Source of the DNA: Gemmatimonadota bacterium
GTDB lineage: Bacteria > Gemmatimonadota > Gemmatimonadetes > Gemmatimonadales > GWC2-71-9
Assembly: GCA_016713785.1 (NCBI GenBank)
Contig: JADJOM010000003.1
Location: 186,001-250,000 of the forward strand
DNA length: 64,000 bases
Reading direction: 5' to 3'
In this document: positions 18,565 through 26,488 of the stretch, one piece after another
Layout of the letters: each line of letters begins with the position of its first letter
How positions within the stretch are numbered: the first letter of the stretch is position 1
Translations under genes and position numbers: made by a program
The notes under the pieces: model-generated
Told to the model about the DNA's origin: nothing
Database searches by the model: none
Seen by the model: the letters and a program-made list of their open reading frames with translations, nothing else

Positions 18565-18600
18565 ACGACGAAGGGCCGCCCGCGGGCGGCCCTTCGTCGT
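18565..18600. terminator. Perfect 36-nt palindrome between convergent genes
   Basis: The first 18 bases, ACGACGAAGGGCCGCCCG, are followed exactly by their reverse complement. It lies between the stops of the permease (+) and the sugar kinase (-), so it is best read as a two-way terminator. The TTCGTCGT ends give only a weak T tract. Confidence 0.7.
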
Positions 18601-18619
18601 GTCCTGGCCGGGGGCGCCG

Positions 18620-19519
18620 CTAGGTGCCGGCGAGGTGGAGGGCGCCGCTCGCCGCGTCGATGGCCTCTGGGCGCAGGCGGAACCGGGGCTGCTCGCCGAG
18701 GCGGGTGGTGAGCAGCCGGTAGAGGGGACCGTCGTGAAGCAGCAGCCCGCCATTGGTGGCCACCTCGATGGGAGCGCGCTCGTCGGCGCCGAAGTGGGGC
18801 TCCAGGCGGGAGACCAGCGCCGAGAGCTCGCGGGCCGCGTAGTCGATGATGCCGGCGGCTACGGTGTCGTTGAGCCGCTGGGCCTCGAAGACCTGCGGCG
18901 CCAGCGCCGCCACCTCGGGCACGCCGGCCGCCGCGGCCCACTGGACCAGCCGGTCCATGGTCTCGGCGCGGGTGGCCTTGAGCAGCAGGTCGGTCAGGGC
19001 GGTCTTCGGGCTGCGGCCGTCGGCCGCGCGGCCCACCGCGCCCAGCGCCGCGCGCCCGATGGCATAGCCGCTGCCTTCATCGCCCATCTGCCAGCCGTAG
19101 CCGCCGGCCCGGTGCAGCCGGCCGCTGGGGTCGCGGGCCACCGCCATGCTGCCGGTGCCCGCCGTGACCACGATGCCGGGGCGATCCTGGAACGCTGCCG
19201 CCAGCGCGATCTCGGTGTCGCCGGTGACCGTGATCCGGTCGGCGAAGTCCTCGCTGCGGAAGGCCTGTCGCAGCTCCTCCCGCTCGGCCTCGCGGCCCGC
19301 GCCCGCGACGCCGGCCACCAGGATATCGGCACGCAGCCGGCCCCGCTCGCCGAGGGCCCGCCGCGCGATCTCGCCGATGGTGGTGGCGCAGGTGAGGCCG
19401 CGGCCCGAGCGCATCTTGGCGCCTGGCCCGCTGGCCCGGGCCACGATGGCGCCGTCCTCCGCCACGATCACGGTGGTCTTGGTGCCGCCCGCGTCTACCC
19501 CGATGATGATCCGGCTCAT
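18620..19519 (-). CDS. BadF/BadG-type sugar kinase (probable MurNAc/GlcNAc kinase)
   Basis: This 299-residue actin-fold kinase begins with the phosphate-binding motif IIIGVDAGGTKTTV (about 4-17). A second phosphate loop GIVVTAGTGSMAVA (about 114-127) follows, then GGYGWQMGDEGSGYAIG (about 138-154), the signature of the N-acetylglucosamine kinase/BadF-BcrA group. Enzymes of this group include eukaryotic-type GlcNAc kinase and the clostridial MurK, which phosphorylates both MurNAc and GlcNAc. The gene overlaps the upstream symporter by 4 nt (ATGA), so sugar uptake and phosphorylation are coupled. Proximity to NagZ, NamZ and an AmiE-like hydrolase favours peptidoglycan amino sugars as substrates. 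That is inference. No MurQ etherase gene lies in the window. Confidence 0.82.
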   Translation of the reverse strand: MSRIIIGVDAGGTKTTVIVAEDGAIVARASGPGAKMRSGRGLTCATTIGEIARRALGERGRLRADILVAGVAGAGREAEREELRQAFRSEDFADRITVTGDTEIALAAAFQDRPGIVVTAGTGSMAVARDPSGRLHRAGGYGWQMGDEGSGYAIGRAALGAVGRAADGRSPKTALTDLLLKATRAETMDRLVQWAAAAGVPEVAALAPQVFEAQRLNDTVAAGIIDYAARELSALVSRLEPHFGADERAPIEVATNGGLLLHDGPLYRLLTTRLGEQPRFRLRPEAIDAASGALHLAGT

Positions 19520-20955
19520 GCAACTCCCTCCCGGTGGGGGCGCACCGCGCCCCCCGCGAATCCGACGACGAGGGTGATCAGCGCGCCGGCCGGCACGTAC
19601 CAGGGCCAGGCCAGCGGCGCCTTGGCAAGGAACAGCGTCAGCATCACGGCCACGCTCGCCGCCACCGCGAGGAGCACGTGCGGCCCCCCGATGCGGGCGG
19701 GGGCCGCCGCGAGCAGGTAGGCGCCGAGCAGCGCGCCATAGGTGATCGAGGCGATGGAGAGCGCGAACACCACCACCGGCGTCTGGCCCCCGCCGGCGGT
19801 GGCGTGGAAGACGAGGGCCACCACGGTGATGAGCACCCCCCAGACCAGGCTCGCCAGCTTGCCCACCTTGAGCAGGTGGGCGGGATCCCGCCGTCCGGTG
19901 GCGCTGGCGTAGAAGTCGTGGGTGACGGAACTGGCCAGCGCGCTGATGGCCGAGCTGTGGGTGGCCATCGAGGCCGCGAGCACCGCCGCCACGATAAGGC
20001 CGGACAGCCCGTGCGGGAAGTGGTTCACCACGAAGCGGGGGAACAGCTGGTCCGCGGGGAGGTCAGTGGGCGCCTGGCCCGCGGCCCACATGGCGATGCC
20101 GATCAGCAGGAACAGGGTGAACTGGATGAACACCACCACGCCCGACCCGACCAGCGCGAAGCGGGCCGCGGCGAGTCCCCGGCTGGCCAGCAGCCGCTGC
20201 ACGATCAGGTGGTCAGTGCCGTGCGAGGCCGCGGAGAGCATGGCGCCGCCCACCACCCCGCCGAGCAGGGTATAGGTGGCGGTGAAGCTGATGGCGGGGT
20301 CGATCCAGCGCAGCTTGCCCGCCGCCGCCGCCTGGCTCAGCACCGCGGCCGGGCCGCCCGCCATGCCGGCCGCGATCCAGAACGCCACCACCCCGCCGGC
20401 GACGTAGACCATCAGCTGCATCACGTCCACCCAGACCACCGCCTTGAGCCCGCCATGCCAGGTGTAGACCAGGGTGATCAGGCTCATCACCACGATGGCG
20501 GGGGCCACGTCCCACCCCGCGAGCACCGCCAGCGGAATGGCGCCGGCGTAGACCCGGACCCCGTCGGCGAGCGCGCGGGTCACCAGGAAGATCCCCGAGG
20601 TCAGCCGCCGCGTGGGGGTGCCGAAGCGGTGCTCCAGCCGGGCGTAGGCGGTGTCCTGCTCGCCGCGGAAGTAGCCGGGGAGCAGCCACACCGAGACGGC
20701 GAGGCGGCCGATGAGGTAGCCCAGCGGCAGCTGCAGGAAGGTCAGGTCACCGCGGGCGGCGACGGCCGGGATCGAGATCACCGTGAGGGCGGAGGTCTCG
20801 GTGGCCACGATGGAGAGGAGGATGGCCCAGGCGGGAAGGTCGCGCGCGCCGAGGAAGTAGTCGCCGGCGGTCTGCTGCCGGCGCGATACCCAGAGGCCCA
20901 CGCCGAGGGTGAGGCAGAAGTAGAGCGCGATGACCGCGAGATCGAGGGTGGCCAT
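19516..20955 (-). CDS. Sodium:solute symporter (SSS family)
   Basis: This 479-residue inner-membrane symporter has about 13 helices. It shows the N-terminal ALYFCLTLGVGLWVSRR helix, GDYFLGARDLPAWAILLSI (typical of SSS helix 2) and an AASMATHSSAISALASSVTHDFY stretch (about 325) that resembles the sodium-site helix. The likely start is the ATG at 20955; an in-frame ATG 8 codons upstream would fall within a hairpin arm. There is no Shine-Dalgarno: CTACTCTTTTCCCCCC precedes the ATG, so the message may be leaderless. It is coupled to a sugar kinase and probably brings in the sugar that the kinase phosphorylates. The amino sugars released by NagZ/NamZ are the obvious candidates. Confidence 0.88.
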   Translation of the reverse strand: MATLDLAVIALYFCLTLGVGLWVSRRQQTAGDYFLGARDLPAWAILLSIVATETSALTVISIPAVAARGDLTFLQLPLGYLIGRLAVSVWLLPGYFRGEQDTAYARLEHRFGTPTRRLTSGIFLVTRALADGVRVYAGAIPLAVLAGWDVAPAIVVMSLITLVYTWHGGLKAVVWVDVMQLMVYVAGGVVAFWIAAGMAGGPAAVLSQAAAAGKLRWIDPAISFTATYTLLGGVVGGAMLSAASHGTDHLIVQRLLASRGLAAARFALVGSGVVVFIQFTLFLLIGIAMWAAGQAPTDLPADQLFPRFVVNHFPHGLSGLIVAAVLAASMATHSSAISALASSVTHDFYASATGRRDPAHLLKVGKLASLVWGVLITVVALVFHATAGGGQTPVVVFALSIASITYGALLGAYLLAAAPARIGGPHVLLAVAASVAVMLTLFLAKAPLAWPWYVPAGALITLVVGFAGGAVRPHREGVA

Positions 20956-20964
20956 GGGGGGAAA

Positions 20965-20995
20965 AGAGTAGCGCCGCACGGGTGTGCGGCGCTAC
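20965..20995 (-). promoter_or_regulatory. Hairpin fused to a -10-like element upstream of the symporter
   Basis: A 12-bp stem (GTAGCGCCGCAC/GTGCGGCGCTAC, 20968-20995, loop of 4) is followed on the minus strand by TCTTTT. It can terminate the erpA message. The overlapping TACTCT (20970-20965) is a possible -10 for the symporter, 9 nt before its ATG. Confidence 0.5.
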
Positions 20996-21016
20996 GGAGA
21001 TCGGGCGGGGCTCAGG

Positions 21017-21385
21017 CTAGGCCGTGAACGACGAGCCGCAGCCGCAGCCGCCGGTCGCGTTCGGGTTGTGGAAGGTGAACCCGGAGCCCTGCATGGAGGT
21101 GACGTAGTCGATGGTGATGCCGTTCAGGTACTGCATGCTGAACCCGTCGACGAAGACCCGGGTGCCGTTGACCTCGAGCACCGAATCATCCTCGAGCGCC
21201 CGCTCCTCGACGTTCAGGCTGTACTTGAATCCGGAGCAGCCGCCCGGGAGCACGCTCACGCGCAGGCCCGCCGACTCGCCCGGGACGTCCTCGGCCTGCA
21301 TGAACTTGTGGACTTCCTCCGCCGCCCGATCGGTCAGGATGAGCGTGAATCCCGGCGTGGAGACCTGCGGTTCCGTGCTTTCCAT
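21017..21385 (-). CDS. erpA: A-type iron-sulfur cluster carrier (ErpA/IscA)
   Basis: This 122-residue protein carries the three conserved cysteines of A-type carriers: one in LPGGCSGFKY and two in the C-terminal GGCGCGSSF. The GSSF ending resembles ErpA more than IscA. It would pass Fe-S clusters from the assembly scaffold to target enzymes in the cytoplasm. The ATG at 21385 is chosen because the conserved region begins soon after it and a GAAGGGAG purine stretch lies upstream. It has its own promoter and is followed by a terminator hairpin, so it is an independent unit lying inside the peptidoglycan-recovery gene group. Confidence 0.88.
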   Translation of the reverse strand: MESTEPQVSTPGFTLILTDRAAEEVHKFMQAEDVPGESAGLRVSVLPGGCSGFKYSLNVEERALEDDSVLEVNGTRVFVDGFSMQYLNGITIDYVTSMQGSGFTFHNPNATGGCGCGSSFTA

Positions 21386-21458
21386 GACTGACTGCTCCCT
21401 TCGTGAATTGTCCCGGGTACCGCTTTGGCGGAACGCCAGCGGTCCGGGGTGCTGGTAC

Positions 21459-21488
21459 AAGCTACGAACCTGCGCCCGGCCGTGTCAA
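21459..21488 (-). promoter_or_regulatory. Promoter of the erpA-like gene
   Basis: On the minus strand a consensus -35 TTGACA (21488-21483) is followed after 18 bp by -10 TAGCTT (21464-21459). The leader to the ATG at 21385 is about 65-70 nt. Confidence 0.65.
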
Positions 21489-21526
21489 TCATCGCGCTGG
21501 CCGGGGCGGCCCCAACCCCTTACTGG

Positions 21527-22687
21527 TCAACGGCTAAGCGCCTCGATTCCGAGCCCCCGCACCACCCGGTCGGCCACCTGGCCGCGCACCGGCCCGAAGC
21601 GCGGGTTGTCCCGGGTGGGGTGCACCCGATTGGCGAGCAGCACCACCACCAGCCGCCGGGTGGGGTCAATCCAGATCGAAGTCCCCGTGAACCCGGTGTG
21701 CCCGAAGCTGGTCCGCGACATCAGGGTGCCCGCGCTGCTCACGCCCGACGGGGTGTCCCAGCCGAGGGCGCGGCTGGAACCTGGCGGCAAGTCCTGGCGG
21801 CGGATGAAGCCAGAGAGGGCTGCGGGCCCAGGGGGGAGGGCGGCGCCGGCGCAGGGGGCATCGCGCGCGGTGCCGAGGCCCTCGAGCAGCCAGTCGCCGA
21901 TCCGGAGCAGGTCCCGGGCGGAGCTGAACAGCCCCGCGTGACCGGAGACCCCGTCGAGCCGGGCGGCGTTCTCGTCGTGCACCTCGCCGCGGAGGACCCG
22001 GCCCCGCCAGGGGTCGTCCTCGGTGGGCGCGATGCGATGCCGCCAGCTCGGGGGCGGGAGATATCGGGTCTCGCGCAGGTGGAGCGGGCCCGCCAGCAGC
22101 CGCTCCACCAGGGTGTCGATCCGTGCGCCCGACGCCTGTTCCACCGCCTGGGTCAGGAGGATCGCGCCCAGGTCCGAATACACGAAGGTGTCGCCCGGCG
22201 TGGCCGCGAGCGGGGTGGCGTTGACCAGCGCGAGCGCCGCGGCGCGGGTGGGCGCCTCCTGGTAGAGCGGGCGCCAGGCCGGGAGGCCGCTCGCGTGGGT
22301 GAGCAGGTGGCGGATGGTGACGGCGGAATCGCGGAAGGCGGGGACGTAGCGGACCACCGGCGCGTCGAGGGCAAGGACCCTGCGCTCGACGGCGGCCATG
22401 GTGGCGGTGGTCAGGCCGATCACCTTGGTGAGCGAGGCCAGGTCGTAGATGGTGGTGCTGTCGGGGCGGGTGGCGTCGTCCTGGCCCAGGCGGCCGGCGC
22501 CATGATAGTAGTGGCAGCCCGCCAGGCTCACGCCGAGCACCGCCCCGGGGGCCACGCCATCGGCGATCACCGAATCGAGGAAACCAGCCGCGGCCCCCAG
22601 GCCTGCGGGCACCGGCGCCACGGCGCCGGGCGCGGCGCAGGCCAGCAGGCCGAAGGCGAGGCCCAGCGCCGCGCGACGGCGCCTCAC
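21527..22687 (-). CDS. Secreted serine hydrolase of the beta-lactamase fold (AmiE/YbbE-like)
   Basis: This 386-residue protein has a leader with an Arg-rich start and LLAC at about 14-17, so it is probably a lipoprotein. It shows the three active-site motifs of class C beta-lactamase-like hydrolases: SLTK (85-88) with the nucleophilic serine, YSD (in FVYSDLG) and HTG (in FGHTGFTG). The GTG start overlaps the stop of the NagZ-like gene (GTGA), so the two are co-translated. In Bacillus subtilis the same pair is nagZ-amiE, where the serine hydrolase homologue removes peptides from MurNAc. By analogy this enzyme may strip stem peptides from muropeptides outside the cytoplasm. Esterase or DD-peptidase activity remains possible. 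Confidence 0.82.
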   Translation of the reverse strand: MRRRRAALGLAFGLLACAAPGAVAPVPAGLGAAAGFLDSVIADGVAPGAVLGVSLAGCHYYHGAGRLGQDDATRPDSTTIYDLASLTKVIGLTTATMAAVERRVLALDAPVVRYVPAFRDSAVTIRHLLTHASGLPAWRPLYQEAPTRAAALALVNATPLAATPGDTFVYSDLGAILLTQAVEQASGARIDTLVERLLAGPLHLRETRYLPPPSWRHRIAPTEDDPWRGRVLRGEVHDENAARLDGVSGHAGLFSSARDLLRIGDWLLEGLGTARDAPCAGAALPPGPAALSGFIRRQDLPPGSSRALGWDTPSGVSSAGTLMSRTSFGHTGFTGTSIWIDPTRRLVVVLLANRVHPTRDNPRFGPVRGQVADRVVRGLGIEALSR

Positions 22688-24441
22688 GGGGCGCGGGCGG
22701 CGCCGCGGTCGAGTCCCGCGCCGAGGGGCAGGTGGGGCGGGATGCGGACCGGGAGGCGGCCGGTGATGGGCGCCTCGCCGGTGAGGGCGCGGGCCGCGGC
22801 CCATTCGCCCAGGCCATTCGCCGACCAGGCGAGCAGGTAGGAGCCGATGCGGGGCATCTGCCCGGCGACATATGGGGAGCCCAGGGATACCACGACCATG
22901 CGGCGCCGGTAGACCGATCTGTCGAACAGGCGCGCCACCGGCTCCGGCAGCCCGACGGTGCCCTTCCAGGCGCTCACTTTCACGGCGGCGGCGAAGATCG
23001 TGTAGGGGCTGCGCCGGATGAGCACGCGCGCGGAGTCGAGGCCCGCGGCGCCGGTGGCGGGCCAGAGGCGGAAGAGCGTGACCCGGTGGCCCGCGGCGCG
23101 CAGCTGGCGGAGCATCGTGTTCCCGACCGTGCCCGCGTTCTCCTCGCCGTAGGTGATGAGGGCGATGGTGCGGGGCCCCGCGCGCAGGCTGTCCACCACG
23201 CCGAGGCTGTCCCGGGCGAGCACCACGGCGCGGGTGGCGAGGTCCCGAGAGAAGGGCTGGAACGCGCGGCTGCCCACCACCACGGGCACGCTGTCGATGG
23301 GCACGGTCCGGTGGGCGAAGAGGCCCAGCTGCATCTTGAGGCGGAGCACTCGGCGTACCGAGCGGTCGAGCCGCTCGTAGGTGACCCGGCCGGACTCCAC
23401 CGCCTCGGTGACGGCATTGATGGCGGCGCGGGGGTCGGCCGGCTGCAGCAGGAGATCGGCGCCGGCGCGGAAGGCGAGGACCGCCGCCTCGCCCGCGCCG
23501 TAGGCGTTGACGATGCCGCCCATGTCGAGCGCGTCGGTGACCAACAGGCCCTGGAAGCCGAGCGAATCGCGCAGCACGCTCTGCATCACGTTCGGGTCCA
23601 GGGTGGCGGGCCGGCTCCGGTCGCCGCTGATCGCGGGCATCGCCACGTGTCCCGACATGATGAACGCGGCGCCCGCCACCACCGCCGCGCGGAACGGCAC
23701 CAGCTCCAGGGTGTCGAGCCGCGCCCAGGGGGTGGGGATGACCGGGAGGGCGAGGTGGCTGTCGGTCTCGGTGTCGCCGTGGCCGGGGAAGTGCTTGGCG
23801 GTGGCGAGCATCCCGTGATCCTGCAGCCCCTGGATGGCGGCGGAGACCAGCCGCGCCACGAGGTAGGGATCCTCGCCGAAGGAACGGGTGTTGATGATCG
23901 GGTTGGCGGGATTGTTGTTGACGTCCGCCACGGGCGCGAACGCCAGGTGGATCCCCACGGCGCGGCCTTCGAGCGCCGTGATCCGGCCCACCTCGTAGGC
24001 GTCGCTGTCGCGGGCGGCGGCGCCCACGCCCATATTGGGAGGGAAGGGGGTGGCGCCGGTGAGGCGGAAGCTGGCGCCCCCTTCGAGGTCCGCCGCCACG
24101 AGGAGGGGCAGACGGGAGCGGCGCTGCAGGCGGTTGAGCTTGAGCGCGACGTCGACGGGCGACCCGATCGAAACGATCAGGCCGCCGACCTCCAGCGAGT
24201 CGACCCAGCCCTGCATCACCGCGAAGGCGCTGTCGTCGAAGGCCTGGTAGGCGCCGGGGATCCAGGGCATCACCAGCTGGGCCACCTTGGCGCGGAGCGG
24301 CAGGGAGTCGAGCAGCCGTTCCACCGCGGTGGAGTCCACCGCCGTCATCACGGGGCCGCCGCCGAAGCGCGCGCTCTGCTGCGCGGCGAGCGGCGCGGCC
24401 GCCAGCAGCAGGGCCATCATTACCCACGGGGATCGATGCAC
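22684..24441 (-). CDS. nagZ: Secreted GH3 beta-N-acetylglucosaminidase, two-domain NagZ type
   Basis: This protein has 585 residues from the GTG at 24441, or 578 from the ATG at 24420. The GTG gives a better signal peptide: charged start, hydrophobic core MMALLLAAAPLAA, cut near AQQ. The GH3 domain carries KHFPGHGDTETDSH (216-229), the NagZ-specific loop holding the His-Asp acid/base dyad, and VTDALDMGG with nucleophile Asp303. The remaining residues form the GH3 C-terminal domain, making it similar in plan to the secreted two-domain NagZ of Bacillus. It would remove terminal GlcNAc from muropeptides. It is coupled to the serine hydrolase downstream and divergent from namZ. Confidence 0.87.
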   Translation of the reverse strand: MHRSPWVMMALLLAAAPLAAQQSARFGGGPVMTAVDSTAVERLLDSLPLRAKVAQLVMPWIPGAYQAFDDSAFAVMQGWVDSLEVGGLIVSIGSPVDVALKLNRLQRRSRLPLLVAADLEGGASFRLTGATPFPPNMGVGAAARDSDAYEVGRITALEGRAVGIHLAFAPVADVNNNPANPIINTRSFGEDPYLVARLVSAAIQGLQDHGMLATAKHFPGHGDTETDSHLALPVIPTPWARLDTLELVPFRAAVVAGAAFIMSGHVAMPAISGDRSRPATLDPNVMQSVLRDSLGFQGLLVTDALDMGGIVNAYGAGEAAVLAFRAGADLLLQPADPRAAINAVTEAVESGRVTYERLDRSVRRVLRLKMQLGLFAHRTVPIDSVPVVVGSRAFQPFSRDLATRAVVLARDSLGVVDSLRAGPRTIALITYGEENAGTVGNTMLRQLRAAGHRVTLFRLWPATGAAGLDSARVLIRRSPYTIFAAAVKVSAWKGTVGLPEPVARLFDRSVYRRRMVVVSLGSPYVAGQMPRIGSYLLAWSANGLGEWAAARALTGEAPITGRLPVRIPPHLPLGAGLDRGAARAP

Positions 24442-25701
24442 ACGCGACACTGGCTGCTCGGAGGCTGGATGGTTCTGGCCGGGGCCTGCCCGGGGCGGGG
24501 CCCGGCTCGGTCCGGGCCCGACGTGACGCCCGCGGTCCGCCCGGGGCTCGAGGTGCTGCTGAGTGACAGCGTCCACCTGGTGCGCGGCCGCCGGGTGGCC
24601 CTGGTGACGAACCAGTCCGGCGTGGATGCGGCCGGCCGCGCCGGCGTGGACCGGCTCCGGGGCGCCGGGGTGCATCTGGTGGCGCTGTTCAGCCCGGAGC
24701 ACGGCTTCCGCGGTACCGCCGACCCCGGCGCGGCGGTCAGTTCGACCACCGACAGCGCGACCGGCCTCCCAATCTACAGCCTCTACGGCCGCAATTCCGC
24801 CCCGACGGACGCGCAGCTCGCCGGCGTGGACGTGATCCTGGTGGACCTGCAGGACGCCGGAGCCCGGTACTTCACCTACCTGTGGACCACGGTGGGCGTG
24901 ATGCGCGCCGCGGCGCCACGGGGCATCCCGGTCGTGGTGCTCGATCGCCCCAATCCGATCGGCGGGGCGGTGCAGGGGAATGTGCTCGACACCGCGTACC
25001 GGACGCCGGTGGGCATGCTGGCCATCCCGATGCGCCACGGCATGACGCTCGGCGAGCTGGCGCGGCTGGCGCGCCACGACCTGGGCCTCGGCACCGCGCT
25101 GACGGTGGTGCCCGTGGCCGGCTGGCGGCGGCAGATGTACCAGGACGAGACCGGCCTGCCGTTCGTCCCTCCGTCCCCCAATCTCCGGACCCTGGACGCG
25201 CTGATCCACTATCCCGGCACCTGCCTGTTCGAGGGCACCACGCTCTCGGTGGGACGGGGGACCGAGCATCCCTTCGAACAGGTGGGGGCGCCCGGCCTTG
25301 ATACCGCGGCCGTGCTGGCGGCCCTGCGCGCTGCCGCCCCGGCGGGGGTGTCGTTCCAGTCCGTGCAGTTCACCCCGCGCCGGCCGGGCGACGGCAAGTT
25401 CGCCGATACGCTGGTCACGGGGATCCGCCTCACGGTCACCGACCGCCAGCGCTACGACCCCATCCGGACCGCGGTCCTGCTGCTCGCCGCCGTGAGCGAC
25501 GCGGGCGTGCCGGGGGGGCTCTTCCCGCCCAACCCCGCCCACTTCGACCGGCTGGTCGGCGATGGCGGCCATGCGCGGGGGGAGGTGGACCAGGTGATCC
25601 GGGGCGAGGGCGACGCCCGCGCCGGCCTCCTGGCCGAGTGGGCCGCCGAACTGCCGCGGTTCCTCGACCGTCGACGGCCCTTCCTCGTCTATCCCGAATA
25701 G
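24436..25701 (+). CDS. namZ: Exo-beta-N-acetylmuramidase NamZ (DUF1343, GH171)
   Basis: This 421-residue exported protein (leader about 1-18 with VLAGAC, possibly a lipoprotein) belongs to the DUF1343 family. Conserved stretches are ALVTNQSGVD, ALFSPEHGFRG, GLPIYSLYG, VDLQDAGARYFTY, VLDRPNPIGG and YPGTCLFEGTTLSVGRGTEHPFE. Length matches Bacillus NamZ, which removes MurNAc from the non-reducing end of peptidoglycan fragments and works alternately with NagZ. Its ATG at 24436 lies inside the first codons of the divergent nagZ if the GTG start of nagZ is used. No clear promoter is visible, so it must lie within the opposite gene. Confidence 0.87.
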   Translation: MHTRHWLLGGWMVLAGACPGRGPARSGPDVTPAVRPGLEVLLSDSVHLVRGRRVALVTNQSGVDAAGRAGVDRLRGAGVHLVALFSPEHGFRGTADPGAAVSSTTDSATGLPIYSLYGRNSAPTDAQLAGVDVILVDLQDAGARYFTYLWTTVGVMRAAAPRGIPVVVLDRPNPIGGAVQGNVLDTAYRTPVGMLAIPMRHGMTLGELARLARHDLGLGTALTVVPVAGWRRQMYQDETGLPFVPPSPNLRTLDALIHYPGTCLFEGTTLSVGRGTEHPFEQVGAPGLDTAAVLAALRAAAPAGVSFQSVQFTPRRPGDGKFADTLVTGIRLTVTDRQRYDPIRTAVLLLAAVSDAGVPGGLFPPNPAHFDRLVGDGGHARGEVDQVIRGEGDARAGLLAEWAAELPRFLDRRRPFLVYPE

Positions 25702-25739
25702 CGATCCACGGGCGGGGGTGCGGCGGCACGCGTCCTTCC

Positions 25740-25764
25740 TATAAAGCGTTTCCCGGGTTATAGT
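25740..25764 (+). promoter_or_regulatory. Possible promoter region for the CDP-alcohol phosphotransferase/Ino1 genes
   Basis: Two AT-rich -10-like hexamers stand out in GC-rich surroundings: TATAAA (25740-25745) and TATAGT (25759-25764). The -35 is poor (TTCCTA at 25736 relative to the second). The gene starts 67 nt downstream of the second. Confidence 0.4.
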
Positions 25765-25831
25765 TTGCCGCGGTTTTGGGCCCCAGCCAGGACGGGCCCG
25801 CCCCTGTGCTACCCCCGAGGACGCCCATTCG

Positions 25832-26488
25832 GTGAAGCTGATCCCCAAGTCGGTGGAACGGGTCTTTTACGGGCTGACCCGGCCGATGGTCGAGGGACTG
25901 ATCCGGGCTGGTATCCGTCCGAACGTGATCACCACCATCGGCACGCTCCTGGTGGTGGCCAGCGCGGTGGCCTTCGGCCTGGGCCACGTGCGGTTGGGGG
26001 GCCTGCTGTACCTGCTGAGCGGGGTGGTGGACACCCTGGACGGGGCGGTGGCCCGGGCCAACCAGCAGGTGACCCGGTTCGGCGCCTTCTACGACTCCAC
26101 GCTGGACCGGGTCGGGGACGGGGCCACCTTCATGGGGATCGCCGTCTTCTACCTGCTCGCGCCCGACGGGTCGGTGACCCATCGCGAGCTGGCGATCATC
26201 ATCAGCATGGTGGCGATCATCGCGAGCCTGCTGGTCTCGTATGCCCGGGCACGCGCCGAAGGCCTGGGGATCGACTGCAAGGTGGGGATGGTGCAGCGGG
26301 CGGAGCGGATCGTGGGGCTCAGCCTCCCGACGCTCCTCTGGGGCGCGGGCCCCGGCGGCGTCGTGCTGTTCTGGATCGTGGCGGTTCTCGCGCTCACCTC
26401 GGTGATCACGGTGGTGCAGCGCTTCGTGTATGTCTACCAGGTGACGGAGGGCGCGGCCGCGCCCGAAGCGTCGAAAGGACAGTCCTAG
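25832..26488 (+). CDS. CDP-alcohol phosphotransferase, probable phosphatidylinositol (phosphate) synthase
   Basis: This 218-residue inner-membrane enzyme contains the full CDP-alcohol phosphotransferase signature, running from DTLDGAVAR to YDSTLDRVGD (about 69-95). Its four aspartates bind two metal ions and drive displacement of CMP. About six membrane helices are predicted. The partner alcohol is not set by the motif, but the next gene, overlapping by one base, makes myo-inositol phosphate, so inositol or inositol phosphate is the likely acceptor. Actinobacterial PIP synthase uses inositol phosphate directly. Archaetidylinositol-type and phosphatidylglycerol phosphate synthases are alternatives. 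Start is GTG. Confidence 0.85.
   Translation: MKLIPKSVERVFYGLTRPMVEGLIRAGIRPNVITTIGTLLVVASAVAFGLGHVRLGGLLYLLSGVVDTLDGAVARANQQVTRFGAFYDSTLDRVGDGATFMGIAVFYLLAPDGSVTHRELAIIISMVAIIASLLVSYARARAEGLGIDCKVGMVQRAERIVGLSLPTLLWGAGPGGVVLFWIVAVLALTSVITVVQRFVYVYQVTEGAAAPEASKGQS

Noticed and set aside
21481..21531. Attenuator or riboswitch upstream of the erpA-like gene
   Set aside because: The leader is only about 65-70 nt and shows no conserved riboswitch core or strong alternative stems.
18620..25701. Horizontal island carrying the peptidoglycan-recovery genes
   Set aside because: No integrase, tRNA junction, direct repeats or visible composition change marks its edges.
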